Assembly: GCA_964406095.1 (NCBI GenBank)
Contig: CAYOQJ010000039.1
Coordinates: 107,708-171,707, forward strand
Length of the DNA: 64,000 nt
Direction: 5' to 3'
Source of the DNA: M55B167 sp964406095
GTDB taxonomy: Bacteria > Verrucomicrobiota > Kiritimatiellia > RFP12 > UBA1067
Part shown: positions 63,899 to 64,000 of the stretch, one piece after another
Numbering within the stretch: position 1 is the stretch's first letter
Layout of the letters: every line of letters begins with the position of its first letter
Translations under genes and position numbers: made by a program
The notes under the pieces: generated by a model
The model's database searches: none
Told to the model about the DNA's origin: nothing
Seen by the model: only the letters and a program-made list of their open reading frames with translations

Positions 63899-64000
63899 TT
63901 ACCCTATTTACGGCATTTGAAATTCAGAAACTGAGTTAAATGATTGTTAATAAGGAATTTGTTAATTTTATAAGCTTCACCCAATGGGTGAAGAAGTTTC
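63899..64000 (-). repeat. Structured repeat element, copy 2 (truncated by window end)
   Basis: Near-identical, in inverse orientation, to 41371-41470 (one internal mismatch and one indel noticed). The outer part of its second inverted-repeat arm lies beyond the window. The rest of 63688-63898 shows no gene. Confidence 0.85.

Noticed and set aside
1..64000. rRNA, tRNA, tmRNA, prophage or IS transposase
   Set aside because: I looked in the larger gaps and next to smpB and saw no cloverleaf T-loop motifs, rRNA core sequences, integrase or transposase motifs. A covariance-model search would be needed to exclude small RNAs.

Overview
The window is about 64 kb of gene-dense bacterial DNA. It has no rRNA, tRNA, transposase or phage gene that I can recognise. 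The gene content points to a Gram-negative member of the PVC superphylum, most likely Kiritimatiellota or Lentisphaerota. The clues are secreted sulfatases beside a GH78-type glycosidase and Tat-exported Gfo/Idh/MocA oxidoreductases, long secreted beta-strand-repeat proteins, an HzsA-like di-haem protein fused to beta-propeller and LamG modules, a PPi-type phosphofructokinase, and a full LptD/TonB/RND outer-membrane toolkit. This placement is an inference from family content, not from a marker gene.

Layout. 1-5 kb: lptD, then an ABC exporter operon (ATPase with an in-frame amber stop, permease, His-rich TPR protein, tiny lipoprotein). 5-7 kb: DnaQ-like exonuclease and rdgB. 6.4-13 kb: a TetR regulator followed by a complete tripartite RND efflux operon. 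13-21 kb: an IclR regulator, a secreted beta-strand-repeat gene with an early in-frame UGA, and the 1409-residue propeller/LamG/HzsA-like/di-haem protein. 21.5-34.3 kb: a probable dedicated outer-membrane uptake system made of a secreted beta-helix-like protein, a lipoprotein, a TonB-dependent receptor, then DUF3450, TtpC-like ExbB, ExbB, two ExbD copies, TonB and a TPR protein. Four gene junctions of this operon carry tandem arrays of a 28-29 bp palindrome whose bases also supply the stop codons of the upstream genes. 34.5-41 kb: PPi-phosphofructokinase, GC-rich palindromic repeats, a second beta-strand-repeat gene with an early UGA (minus strand), and a propeller/Ig secreted protein. 41.5-50.3 kb: housekeeping genes: coaB on the plus strand, then on the minus strand a hom-lysC-cimA operon, nfo, prmC, a DUF3127 gene and rpoZ-smpB-tatA. 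50.3-60 kb: a sulfated-glycan locus with two sulfatases, a GH78-like glycosidase, two Gfo/Idh proteins, a MATE transporter, a 41-bp tandem repeat and a relic of a third sulfatase. 60-64 kb: formate-THF ligase and 5-formyl-THF cyclo-ligase, a third Gfo/Idh gene, and one end of a roughly 95-bp element that also occurs, inverted, at 41.37 kb.

The most notable signals are: (1) three premature stops, all explicable as single G:C to A:T transitions, two of which replace a probable tryptophan within the first 51 codons of two unlinked secreted beta-strand-repeat genes; (2) the palindrome arrays that punctuate the TonB operon; (3) the HzsA-like fusion protein; (4) the inverted 95-bp structured element; and (5) several genes whose -10 box lies 6-8 bases before the ATG, suggesting leaderless transcripts.
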